Below, piece by piece: positions 23,586 to 31,651 of a stretch of DNA of 64,000 nt. Made by a program: the position numbers and the translations under genes. This DNA comes from Planctomycetota bacterium. Its GTDB lineage: Bacteria; Planctomycetota; UBA8742; UBA2392. The notes under the pieces are model-generated. The model was not told the DNA's origin. It saw nothing but the letters and a program-made list of their open reading frames with translations, and made no database searches. Position 1 is the first letter of the stretch. Each line of letters starts with the position of its first letter. The DNA lies in assembly GCA_016712285.1 (NCBI GenBank), contig JADJRK010000001.1, positions 3,596,001 to 3,660,000 of the forward strand, given 5' to 3'.

Positions 23586-24206
23586 ATGTCCAAACGTCTC
23601 AAGGTTCGCAGGTTGCCCGCTGGCGTCAAGCTGGGACAGCCCGCCACCTACTCGCCTGCTGATGCTCGGCCCGCCGCTGACTTGGCGGCGCGGCAAGCCT
23701 ACTTCAACGAGTGCTACGCGCGCTTTCTCAAGTTCTTCTATATAGAAGCGCTGGATGAAATGATCGCCATGCACCGCCTGACGATTCGCGCACACTCAGC
23801 CGAAATCGACCGGCGCGGCGCTGACCTGCAAGCCGGCGAGGACGACAACTACCGCTGGGACATCTCGCCCAGCAGCGCCTTGCGTGCGGCGCGTGCGCTC
23901 AACGAAACCATCGACAAGCGCATCGAGCTGATGACCCAGGCCCGCGATGCCGCGATGCAGTGCGTCGAGGAAAAGTTCGGCCCACAGCCGCAGCATGATG
24001 CGGCGGTGACACAGCAGGCAGCGCCGGAAATTCCGCCGCCGCCCAAGCCCGCACAGAAGCCGCTGCCGCTGCTTGCGGAGATGCCAAAGTACGACCCGAA
24101 TACTGACCCCGAAATGCAGGCCATGTGGGATCAATACGTAGAGTCGCTGAAGCAACCGCCCGGCGTGCCCGACGTTGCTTTAGCGCAGTCGGATGCGTTG
24201 GCGTAG
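23586..24206 (+). CDS. Hypothetical cytosolic protein, helical with Pro-rich tail
   Basis: The ATG at 23586 follows a strong GGAGGTTGTC site and opens 206 residues. The first ~135 residues are predicted helical and charged (AARQAYFNECYARFLKFFYI, EALDEMIAMHRLTIRAHSAE, LNETIDKRIELMTQARDAAM). Residues 145-165 are Pro-rich (APEIPPPPKPAQKPLPLL) and the end is acidic. There is no signal peptide or membrane segment. I do not recognise a family. It is flanked by repeat elements on both sides. Confidence 0.6.
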   Translation: MSKRLKVRRLPAGVKLGQPATYSPADARPAADLAARQAYFNECYARFLKFFYIEALDEMIAMHRLTIRAHSAEIDRRGADLQAGEDDNYRWDISPSSALRAARALNETIDKRIELMTQARDAAMQCVEEKFGPQPQHDAAVTQQAAPEIPPPPKPAQKPLPLLAEMPKYDPNTDPEMQAMWDQYVESLKQPPGVPDVALAQSDALA

Positions 24207-24216
24207 TCGGGAATTT

Positions 24217-24429
24217 CTGTCGCCCCTGACGGGGCTCGCCAGTTTCGGGGATCAGATTTCCGGTGGCTGACGCCACCGGCTATTTGCGGCCGCCCCAAGG
24301 GGCGGGTCCGGCGATGCAGTTTGCCCCGCAGGGGCAATCGCAAATAGCCGGGGGTGACTGAGGCGCCAGCGCCGAAGGAACCCCCGGGATAGCACCACAA
24401 CCGAAGGCAAGCCCCGTCAGGGGCGACAG
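24217..24429. repeat. 213-bp nested inverted repeat (cruciform-like element)
   Basis: Outer arms at 24217-24236 and 24410-24429 are perfect 20-bp complements (CTGTCGCCCCTGACGGGGCT). An inner pair at 24276-24288 and 24339-24351 (CCGGCTATTTGCG) is also perfect, and small hairpins such as CCGGTGGC/GCCACCGG lie between. The whole gap is thus one large foldable unit. No frame inside looks coding. Confidence 0.8.
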
Positions 24430-24444
24430 AGCCGTGCTGGCGGA

Positions 24445-25059
24445 TCACTCGTAGATGTGGTCGAAGGGTGCTTTCTTGCCGAAGAGCTTGCCCGCCGGGT
24501 CTTTCCACTCATCTTCGGTGATCTGGTAGTCGCGCTTCATGTCCTGGAAGGAGACGATGGTGGGCGTTTCGCCATCGCTGAACATGATCGGCATCGTGTC
24601 CCCGAACATCGGCCAGTTGCGGCTGTTGGGGCACAGCACCACCGTGCGATCCTCACCCTTCCGCATTAATGCCCACGGGATCTTTGCGCCCTCGACGGTG
24701 CAGAACGAGCAGCTCTCCGCCTCCAGCTGCCCAGATGATTTCACAGCCGCGCCGTCAGCGGCCTCGTCTTTCCCGCCGGGTATTACGAGCCACTTGCACA
24801 GGTCTTCATCAAAGAGCCCCGACTGAATGCCATGGCCGAACAGCGCCGCGCCGCTCGAGTCGCGAAGTGGCGGCTTCAGCAGAGCATTCACCTTGGACTT
24901 GTCGATGCGGACGCGGTCCAGAGCCGCCTTGACCTCGTTAAGGCTTCTTACCGTTTCGCTGGTCGATTCCCAAGTTGCGGAACCGGGCGCGCCGGCCTCT
25001 GAACAGGACGAAAGCAGTGCAACAACAATGCTGATCATCGCGGCGACTAGTGTTCGCAC
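24445..25059 (-). CDS. Lipoprotein, duplicate of the adjacent membrane protein's C-terminal domain
   Basis: I choose the GTG at 25057-25059 (GGGG upstream), which gives 204 residues with RTLVAAMISIVVALLSSC, a lipoprotein signal with lipobox LSSC; the alternative ATG at 25038 lacks an SD. The mature region contains KSKVNALLKPPLRDSSGAAL, CSFCTVEGAKIPWALMRKGE and NSRNWPMFGDTMPIMFSDGE, ending in DPAGKLFGKKAPFDHIYE. The end is almost identical to that of the next gene (DPAGKLFGKKAPFDHTYE), and the preceding ~100 residues align with it. The two genes are thus tandem relatives with different membrane anchors. Function unknown. Confidence 0.65.
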   Translation of the reverse strand: MRTLVAAMISIVVALLSSCSEAGAPGSATWESTSETVRSLNEVKAALDRVRIDKSKVNALLKPPLRDSSGAALFGHGIQSGLFDEDLCKWLVIPGGKDEAADGAAVKSSGQLEAESCSFCTVEGAKIPWALMRKGEDRTVVLCPNSRNWPMFGDTMPIMFSDGETPTIVSFQDMKRDYQITEDEWKDPAGKLFGKKAPFDHIYE

Positions 25060-25097
25060 GGTTGCCCCAATTGTCTGCCGCGAAAGTGTTGAACTGC

Positions 25098-25862
25098 TTA
25101 CTCGTACGTGTGGTCGAAGGGTGCTTTCTTGCCGAAGAGTTTGCCGGCTGGGTCGTCCCATTCGGCGCGGGTGATGCCCCAGTCGCGCTGGGCCTCATCG
25201 AAGGTCATGAAGACTGCCGTTTCGCCGTCAGACCAGAGCACGGGCACCCCGTCGTTGGGATAGTTGTTCCAGTTGCGCGCGTTGAACGTAATCAGCACCG
25301 TGCGCTTGGAACCCTTGCGGGCCATCAACGACAAGAGCTCGCCGCCCTTGGGCGCCGTGTAGGAGCATGACGTTGCAGACAGGCTGCCGTCACCGTCGAT
25401 GAAGCTCTTGTCGGCTGGGCTGTCGGTGCCGTTGAGACTGCAGATCTTGTTCACCAGATTGTCGTCGAGGAGCTTCTTCTTGAATGCGGCTTCGTAGAAG
25501 TCGCGGCCGGAGGCGTCCGCCAGCGTCGTTTTGAGACGCTTCTTCTTGGCGTCATCGACGGCGATGTTGCGCAAGCCCGTTTCAAGGTCGCCGAGTTGCT
25601 TGATTTCCAGCCTGCTCTTGGCGTTGGTCATCTTGGGCATCACGGCCACGGCCAGCACGCCGACCAGCAAGCCGCCCAGGAACAGTAGCGCGAAAATCAC
25701 GCCGACGATGATCAGCGCGATCTTGCCGCCGCTCATGCCCTGCTTTTGCGGCGGGTAGGGCGGATACGGCTGGCCCTGCATGTTAGGCGGGTAGGGCTGC
25801 CCCGGCTGTGGCGGATACTGCGGTGGCTGGCCGGGCTGGCCCGGCTGCATCGGCTCGTTCAT
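25098..25862 (-). CDS. Pro-rich single-pass membrane protein, paralogue of the adjacent lipoprotein
   Basis: A 254-residue protein with GGGAG upstream of its ATG. Residues 1-42 are Pro/Gln/Gly/Tyr-rich (QPGQPPQYPPQPGQPYPP). One membrane helix follows at about 46-75 (GKIALIIVGVIFALLFLGG). The exported domain begins MPKMTNAKSRLEIKQLGDLE, a pattern that faintly resembles the N-terminal helix of type II secretion pseudopilins, though there is no prepilin cleavage site. Cys at ICSLNG and SCSYTAPKGGELL may form a disulfide. The C-terminus duplicates the downstream lipoprotein. The Pro-rich N-terminus plus one helix is a common planctomycete architecture. Function unknown. Confidence 0.65.
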   Translation of the reverse strand: MNEPMQPGQPGQPPQYPPQPGQPYPPNMQGQPYPPYPPQKQGMSGGKIALIIVGVIFALLFLGGLLVGVLAVAVMPKMTNAKSRLEIKQLGDLETGLRNIAVDDAKKKRLKTTLADASGRDFYEAAFKKKLLDDNLVNKICSLNGTDSPADKSFIDGDGSLSATSCSYTAPKGGELLSLMARKGSKRTVLITFNARNWNNYPNDGVPVLWSDGETAVFMTFDEAQRDWGITRAEWDDPAGKLFGKKAPFDHTYE

Positions 25863-25936
25863 GACCGCTCTCCCTTGTGTGGGAGAGCATCATAGCAGCG
25901 GTGGCAAAGTCACAATCTGGAAATTCCGGCGCGCGA

Positions 25937-26989
25937 TCAGCTCTTGCGGCCGCCCGGTTTTGGCGGCGTGACCGGCCCGCTGCCCAACGGCTTGCTGAAG
26001 CTGTCGGGGCTGCTGCGCGGCAGCTGGGTGCTGGCGCGGCTTGAGAAACTTCCGCTGCTTCCGCCCATGCTTGGGATGGCGGGGCTGCTGCTGCGCGGCG
26101 GGCCTTTCAACGGTTCGGTGCTGTCGAGGCCGGCTTTGCGCAATGCGTCGCGGGCTTTCTTCAGTACGGCAAGCACGGCGGCAATGTTGGGCAGGCGGCG
26201 GCGCGGGTCTTTGGCGGTCATGGCGACGATGGCTTCGCGCATTTCGCGCGGCAGCGGGTCAAAGATCTCCTTGGGCAGCGCCAGCGACTCGTTGACGACG
26301 TTGAGCAGCGTGGCCATCGGCGTCGGCCCATCGAAGGGAAGCTGGCCGGTCAGGAACTGGCAGAACGTCACGCCCAGGGCGTAGATATCGACGCGGGCGT
26401 CCACGTCCATGCTCTTGATCTGTTCCGGCGCCATGTAGTTGGGCGTGCCGACGACCTGGTTGCTGAGCGTCAGCGCTGTCGCCGTGTTGGTGATGCTGCG
26501 CGCCAGGCCGAAGTCCGTGACTTTCACCTTGCCATCGCGGGCGATCAGAATGTTCGCGGGCTTGATGTCGCGGTGCATCACGCCCTGCTCGTGCGCTTCG
26601 CCGAGCGCGCGGGCGACAAAGCCGCAGATGTTGATGGCCCGCATGGGCGTGAAGCGCCCTTCGCGGTCGAGCAGCTTCTGGGCGTCGATGCCCTCGACGT
26701 ATTCCATGATCAGGTAGTACACGCCGTGGCTCTGGCCGACGTCGAGCGTGCGCACGATGTTGGGATGTTGCAGCTTGCCGCTGACGCGCGCCTCGCGCAG
26801 GAAGCGCTCAACCAGTTCGCGCTTGCCGACGAACAGGTCGGGCAGCAGCTTGATGGCAACTTTCATGTCGAGGCCGGGGTGGTAGCCAAGGTATACGGCA
26901 CCCATGCCGCCACGGCCAAGAATGCTCTGCGCCACCACGTTGCCAAACTGCTGGCCGATGATGGGGTCGGTATTTTGAATCTGGCTCAT
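25937..26989 (-). CDS. Cytosolic Ser/Thr protein kinase
   Basis: The 350-residue protein has all Hanks motifs: LGRGGMGAVYLG (residues 24-35), VAIKLLP with K47, EYVEGIDAQKLLDREGRF, HRDIKPANILI, VTDFGLARS and YMAPEQIKSMDVDARVDIYA. A Pro/Ser-rich tail of about 55 residues follows, without any transmembrane helix, so unlike the giant kinase at 14606 it is not obviously a receptor. The catalytic residues are intact. It stands upstream of the tandem lipoprotein/membrane protein pair on the same strand, but 74 bp separate them. Substrates unknown. Confidence 0.9.
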   Translation of the reverse strand: MSQIQNTDPIIGQQFGNVVAQSILGRGGMGAVYLGYHPGLDMKVAIKLLPDLFVGKRELVERFLREARVSGKLQHPNIVRTLDVGQSHGVYYLIMEYVEGIDAQKLLDREGRFTPMRAINICGFVARALGEAHEQGVMHRDIKPANILIARDGKVKVTDFGLARSITNTATALTLSNQVVGTPNYMAPEQIKSMDVDARVDIYALGVTFCQFLTGQLPFDGPTPMATLLNVVNESLALPKEIFDPLPREMREAIVAMTAKDPRRRLPNIAAVLAVLKKARDALRKAGLDSTEPLKGPPRSSSPAIPSMGGSSGSFSSRASTQLPRSSPDSFSKPLGSGPVTPPKPGGRKS

Positions 26990-27053
26990 GCGTTATCCCG
27001 GCCCGCTGGACCCTGATTATGCCGCCGATGGCGGCACTCGGCCATGGGCAGGG

Positions 27054-27983
27054 TTACTTGGGTTCTACTTTCTTGCGCGTGGTGGCCACCAGCCGGCTGA
27101 ACTTGAGCGTGGACTCTGTTGGCAACCATGAACCGGAGTTCCAGAGTTCGCCCTCAAGTTTGGCTGTGGTCTCGCTTTCGAACTTTTCCACAAGCTGGTC
27201 AGCCATATGCAGGGTCAGCGTTGCCGTGCCCGCAATCGTGACCGTTGTGCCTTCTTTCCAGTCGGAGCCGGTGTCGCCTTTGACGGGTAGCAGCTCCTCT
27301 GCCTTCCACTTAAGAGAGACAACTGCGCGGCCGTCTATGACGCTTTCGAGCTTGCACTCGATTTCCAGCTGCGGCGCGTCGGGCTGGCGCTGGAACTGCT
27401 TGAACTGTTCCAGCAGGTGCTTGGCCTCGGGCTTCCAGGTGGCGCCCTCGGCGACCGCTTCGCCGGGCAGCATGAAGTGCTGGCGCGTGTAGCGCTTGGC
27501 GCGCATGGCCTTCATCAGCTCTTCCGGAAACTGGCCGAACTGGCTGGTGGCAGCCTTGGTGAGCGCGCGCTTCCAGTGGTCGGTCTTCCAGTCCTCGTCC
27601 CACTCGGCGCCGGTGAAGGGTCCTTGGCCGTTGTGGGTCTGCTTGGCGGCGGCTTCGCCGGGGGGCAGTTCGTGGCGCAGCAGCGTGTGCTTGAGCACGG
27701 TGAAATGCAGCTTGGTGGCGCCGTTGTCGTCAAAGGCAACGGGCGTGCAGTCAAGCACCCGCTCGTGTTTGTCGGTGACGCCGCCGGACACGCGCTGCTT
27801 GCCGCCGTCTTTCTGGGCGACGTGGAAGACCGTGGTGCTGTCCACGGTTTCGGTTTCATCGATGGTGTAGACGAAGTCTTTCTGCCACGCCTCACGCAAC
27901 TCGTGTGTCGCGGGCGCGACCTCGTCAGCCAGTGCCAACGCGCCGGTAATGCAAGCAAGCAAGATGGCCAATGTAAGCCGCAT
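27054..27983 (-). CDS. Exported protein of unknown function
   Basis: From the ATG at 27981-27983 the protein has 309 residues, with signal peptide MRLTLAILLACITGALALA. The mature part is beta-rich, with segments such as WQKDFVYTIDETETVDSTTV, CTPVAFDDNGATKLHFTVLK, RYTRQHFMLPGEAVAEGATW and SVIDGRAVVSLKWKAEELLP. It resembles, in outline, exported planctomycete proteins of unknown function with a two-domain beta fold. There is no catalytic motif and no lipobox. The gene is followed by 64 bp before the kinase start on the same strand. Confidence 0.6.
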   Translation of the reverse strand: MRLTLAILLACITGALALADEVAPATHELREAWQKDFVYTIDETETVDSTTVFHVAQKDGGKQRVSGGVTDKHERVLDCTPVAFDDNGATKLHFTVLKHTLLRHELPPGEAAAKQTHNGQGPFTGAEWDEDWKTDHWKRALTKAATSQFGQFPEELMKAMRAKRYTRQHFMLPGEAVAEGATWKPEAKHLLEQFKQFQRQPDAPQLEIECKLESVIDGRAVVSLKWKAEELLPVKGDTGSDWKEGTTVTIAGTATLTLHMADQLVEKFESETTAKLEGELWNSGSWLPTESTLKFSRLVATTRKKVEPK

Positions 27984-28071
27984 CGCCCCATGGTAGCGGC
28001 GGGCGCGGGCGGCGGGCATTGATTTTGGCGGTGATTCAGACTGTCAGGACGCGATTTGCAACTGCCATTTA

Positions 28072-28155
28072 CCACAGAGTCACAGAGGGACGGAGAACTG
28101 CTACTGCCTGTCCTTCCACGGCCACGCCCATCTCCGTGCCTCTGTTCCTCCGTGG
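28072..28155. repeat. CCACGGAG palindromic repeat, full copy
   Basis: The left arm CCACAGAGTCACAGAGGGAC and the right arm, ending CTCTGTTCCTCCGTGG, are imperfect inverted complements. It fills the gap between the exported protein and the acyl-CoA dehydrogenase. Confidence 0.7.
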
Positions 28156-28185
28156 TGAACAGTAGCTGCAGTTTATCGCGTGTGC

Positions 28186-29343
28186 TCAGTCGCCCAGCAG
28201 GTTTCGCGCGATCACGATGCGCTGCACCTGGCTTGTGCCCTCGTAGATTTCCGTGATGCGGGCATCCCGGAAGTAGCGCTCGACGTTGTACTCTTTGCTG
28301 TAGCCGTTGCCGCCGAAGATCTGCACGGCGTCTTTGGCAGCCTTGTTGGCGGCTTCGCTCGCGAACAGCTTGGCCATTGCGCTTTCCGTGGTGCAGGGCT
28401 TGCCGTTGTCGCGCAGCCACGCGGCCCGGTACATCAACAGGCGGGCGGCATCGAGCTTCATGGTCATGTCGGCGAGCATCCACTGCACGGCTTGAAAATT
28501 TGCAATCGGCTGGCCGAACTGTTCGCGGGTCTTGGCGTACTCCGTGGCGTCTTCAAGGCATGCGCGGCCGATGCCGACGGCCTGCGCAGCAATGCCGTTG
28601 CGGCCGCCATCGAGGGTATCCAGCGCGATCTTGAACCCGAGGTTCTCTTCGCCGATCAGGTTGGAGGCCGGGATGCGGCAATCCTCAAACAGCACCTCGC
28701 TGGTGGCGCTGCCGCGGATGCCCATCTTCTTTTCTTTTTTGCCGATGGTGATGCCTTTGCGGCTGCCCTCGACGATGAAGGCGCTGATGCCGCGCGTCTT
28801 CTGGGCCTTGTCGGTGCGCGCGAACACGATGAACACGTCGGCATAGGGCGCGCTGGTGATCCAGAGCTTGCTGCCGTTCAGCACGTATTCGTTGCCGTCT
28901 TTCCGCGCCTCACACACCAGGCTGCCGGCGTCGGTGCCGCTGCCCGCCTCAGACAGGCAGTACGCGCCAAGCCACTCGCCGCTGGCGACCTTGGGCAGCA
29001 CGCGCTGGTGCTGCTCTTCGTTGCCCCACTTCGTGAGCAGGCTCGAGAACAGCGACATGTGAACGCTCAGCGTAACGCCGGTGCTGGCGCACACGCGGTT
29101 GACTTCTTCCAGGGTGACGCACGCGGCCTGGTTGGCCATGCCCTGGTCGTAAAACCCGCTGCCGCCGAAGCGCTCGGGAATGGTCAGCCCGGTCAGGCCC
29201 AGCTCGGCCATTCTTTTGAACACATCGAGCTCGAAGACTTCGGTCTCGTCCATGCGGCGCGCAACCGTCTTCAGCTCGGTGTTGGCAAAGTCCCGCGTCG
29301 TCTGCTGCAGCAGGGCAAGTTCTTCATTCAGCTCAAAGCGCAC
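28186..29343 (-). CDS. Acyl-CoA dehydrogenase
   Basis: A GTG start with GGAGG upstream gives 385 residues, the normal length of the family. Conserved segments are CLSEAGSGTDAGSLVCEAR and KLWITSAPYADVFIVFART for FAD and substrate binding, GGRNGIAAQAVGIGRACLED, and AVQIFGGNGYSKEYNVER. The catalytic base is the Glu of ITEIYEGTSQVQRIVIAR (E368). It oxidises an acyl-CoA to the trans-2-enoyl-CoA with FAD and passes electrons to an ETF. The position of the Glu is that of short-chain and butyryl types, but chain length cannot be set from sequence. No beta-oxidation partner is adjacent. Cytosolic. Confidence 0.92.
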   Translation of the reverse strand: MRFELNEELALLQQTTRDFANTELKTVARRMDETEVFELDVFKRMAELGLTGLTIPERFGGSGFYDQGMANQAACVTLEEVNRVCASTGVTLSVHMSLFSSLLTKWGNEEQHQRVLPKVASGEWLGAYCLSEAGSGTDAGSLVCEARKDGNEYVLNGSKLWITSAPYADVFIVFARTDKAQKTRGISAFIVEGSRKGITIGKKEKKMGIRGSATSEVLFEDCRIPASNLIGEENLGFKIALDTLDGGRNGIAAQAVGIGRACLEDATEYAKTREQFGQPIANFQAVQWMLADMTMKLDAARLLMYRAAWLRDNGKPCTTESAMAKLFASEAANKAAKDAVQIFGGNGYSKEYNVERYFRDARITEIYEGTSQVQRIVIARNLLGD

Positions 29344-29404
29344 GGTCAGCCTCCGGATGGTTTGTAGCGCAAGCCACGGGCCGGTTCAACGGCGTGCATG
29401 CCCG

Positions 29405-31597
29405 TCACTTCTGGGGCCTGCCGACGCCCAGCATCAGCGACCATGCCAGGGCAAACGCCGCCAGCAGCATGGTGACAACGTACACGACGCCCGGGCCGGC
29501 ATCGGGCTTGAGCAGCGTGCGGCCCGTGGTGGCCCGTTGCAGCAGGTGGGCCCGCAGGCGCTGGGCCTCGCGCCCGCCGGCGCCGTAGACTTCGCGCATG
29601 TCTGTGGCGGTGGCTGCCAGTAGCTGCGGCAACTCGGTGCCTGCTTGCAGGGCCTGGCGCAGCGCGCCTTTGTCGCCGACGATTCTGCCGCGCTGGCGTT
29701 GTTCGACCCGGCCCAGCAAATCGAGCAGCGGCGCGCTGTTGCCGGCCTGGTGGTCGGCAATCGCCTCCTCGAGCCTTGAGAATGGCATCAATCCGTCTTC
29801 GGCCAGCATGGCCCGCTCCAGGCGCATGCTCTCGTCACCCGTGGGGTCGGCAATCAGCAGGCAGATCATGGCGGCGCGGGCCCGGCGCAGCTCGGCGTCG
29901 CGCTCATGGGCCGGCAAATCGGCAGAGCGCACGCGCGCCACCGACTGGTCGGCGGCCAGGCGCAGGGCAGCCAGGTCCACGCTTTCGCCGCGCGCCCAGC
30001 CTTCTTCAAAGCGGGCAAGCGCCGCCGCCCGATCATTCTCAAAGTGCGTCTCTGTCGCCGTGGACCACGCAGCGTCGGCCGCCGAGTCCTGGGCCAGCGC
30101 CGGTGTACCGCAGGCGACCAGCAACGTCGCGGCGCTCACCGCACGCAGCAGGCCGGTGTCGCGACTGCGCGCGCGCGGCCGCCACGAGCCGACCCACATC
30201 ACCGCAAACGCCACGGCAAAACCGCCAAGCACCAGGCCGTACTCGCGGCGCGAAAGCGCAACCGCCAGCACCACCAGCAGCAGCAAGGGCCGCGCTACCT
30301 GAAACGTGAACGTGATGTTCAGCTTCTCAAGCCACGGCCGCGACGAATGAAACGCATTGCTGACCACCCGCAGGTCAGCCCCGGCCCGGCGCGCCAGCGT
30401 CAGGTTCATGACTCCCAGCAGCGCCGGCATCACGGTCGCGAGGGCCAGCCACGCATCGTTGGTGCCGGCTGTCCAGCCCGCAGCCACCGCGCCCGCTGCC
30501 ACAAACAAGGCGGCATACCCGAACCACGCCGCGCGTGAGCCCGCGGGCTGCGGCAAGAAGCGCCGCGACGCAATTAGCGCGGCGGCGCCAAGGCAGCAGG
30601 TGACGGCCAGCAGGAAGCACCACGCCAGCGTAATCTGGCGGTCGCCCGGTTGCAGGTGCTCCGGCCAGCTCGGGAACAGCATGCGCCCAAGCGCCGGCAC
30701 AAGCTCAAGCAGCAGCACGCCGGGTGCCGCGTGTTCAACGCCCGGGACTATGCCTTGGCGCACGCAGATGGCGCACAGCAGCAGCAGGCCCACCAGGCCG
30801 CCGAGCACCGTGAGAAAGCTGATGCCGGCGACCAGGATGCGCGCCTCGCGCCCGATGGCGGCGCGTTTGGGCAACCCGCGGCCGGCGGCGGTGATCACGG
30901 CGGTCTGTGCCCCAAGGCCAAGCAGCGCAATCGTCGCGGCGTCACCCCAGAACCCCAGTGTTACCAGCGCCTTCCACTTAAGGGGCGCCGCCAGCGCGGC
31001 GAGCGCGCCGGCACCGGGCAGGCTGTAACCGACCACCAGCCCCAGCGCCAGCAGGGCAACAATCGCCGTGAGCACCCAGCCGGCAATCCAGCTCAGGCCC
31101 GCAAGCCGCCGCCGCCGAGCCAGCGCCCAGAACACAAGGCACAGAAGCACGGCACTGCCCAGCCCGCACCACAGGGCCTGCGACGGCGCGCTGTGCCACG
31201 CGGTGGATGATGTTGTCAGCTCACGGGTTCGAAACTCGAGCGCGCGGCTTGGCACTTCAAACAGCGTCTCGGCAAAGATCCAGCCAATGGCGCGCGCTGC
31301 GATGACCAGCACCGCAATCGCCAGTGTGACCCGCACCAGTACCTGCACGCCGTGCAGGGCTTCGCGGCCGGTCAGGCGATGGGAAAGTCGGCCGGTGGCA
31401 AGGGCGATGCGGACGAGAGGCCCGCCGAACAGCAGCATCAAGCCGAGCACAGCCGGCAGAAACAACGCGCCGTGTTCAAGCAACCCGCGCGTAACCATGA
31501 ACGGCGCGCCCATGACCAGCAGCGCCAGCAGGGTCGTGGCGAGAAACCCGGCTCGCGAATGCCAGCGCGCCGAAGAGTATTCACGGGTCGATGCCAT
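29405..31597 (-). CDS. Large polytopic membrane protein, possibly NSS (sodium symporter)-like, with exported C-terminal domain
   Basis: A 730-residue protein with about 12 hydrophobic segments in residues 20-500, then ~190 charged helical residues and a final membrane helix (GPGVVYVVTMLLAAFALAWS). The first helices (HGALFLPAVLGLMLLFGGPL) and the middle block (FWGDAATIALLGLGAQTAVI) recall the GGGAFLIPYL and QAFFSLSLG regions of the neurotransmitter:sodium symporter family. The canonical signature residues are absent, so this is a weak inference. An internal TLLVACGTPALAQD segment looks like a second signal sequence before the C-terminal domain. A solute transporter that has lost key residues, or a receptor built on that fold, are both possible. 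Confidence 0.5.
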   Translation of the reverse strand: MASTREYSSARWHSRAGFLATTLLALLVMGAPFMVTRGLLEHGALFLPAVLGLMLLFGGPLVRIALATGRLSHRLTGREALHGVQVLVRVTLAIAVLVIAARAIGWIFAETLFEVPSRALEFRTRELTTSSTAWHSAPSQALWCGLGSAVLLCLVFWALARRRRLAGLSWIAGWVLTAIVALLALGLVVGYSLPGAGALAALAAPLKWKALVTLGFWGDAATIALLGLGAQTAVITAAGRGLPKRAAIGREARILVAGISFLTVLGGLVGLLLLCAICVRQGIVPGVEHAAPGVLLLELVPALGRMLFPSWPEHLQPGDRQITLAWCFLLAVTCCLGAAALIASRRFLPQPAGSRAAWFGYAALFVAAGAVAAGWTAGTNDAWLALATVMPALLGVMNLTLARRAGADLRVVSNAFHSSRPWLEKLNITFTFQVARPLLLLVVLAVALSRREYGLVLGGFAVAFAVMWVGSWRPRARSRDTGLLRAVSAATLLVACGTPALAQDSAADAAWSTATETHFENDRAAALARFEEGWARGESVDLAALRLAADQSVARVRSADLPAHERDAELRRARAAMICLLIADPTGDESMRLERAMLAEDGLMPFSRLEEAIADHQAGNSAPLLDLLGRVEQRQRGRIVGDKGALRQALQAGTELPQLLAATATDMREVYGAGGREAQRLRAHLLQRATTGRTLLKPDAGPGVVYVVTMLLAAFALAWSLMLGVGRPQK

Positions 31598-31651
31598 GGC
31601 GCGATTGTCCGTTGCCGCGCACGGATTGGAACAGGCTGTAACGGAGGGTCT

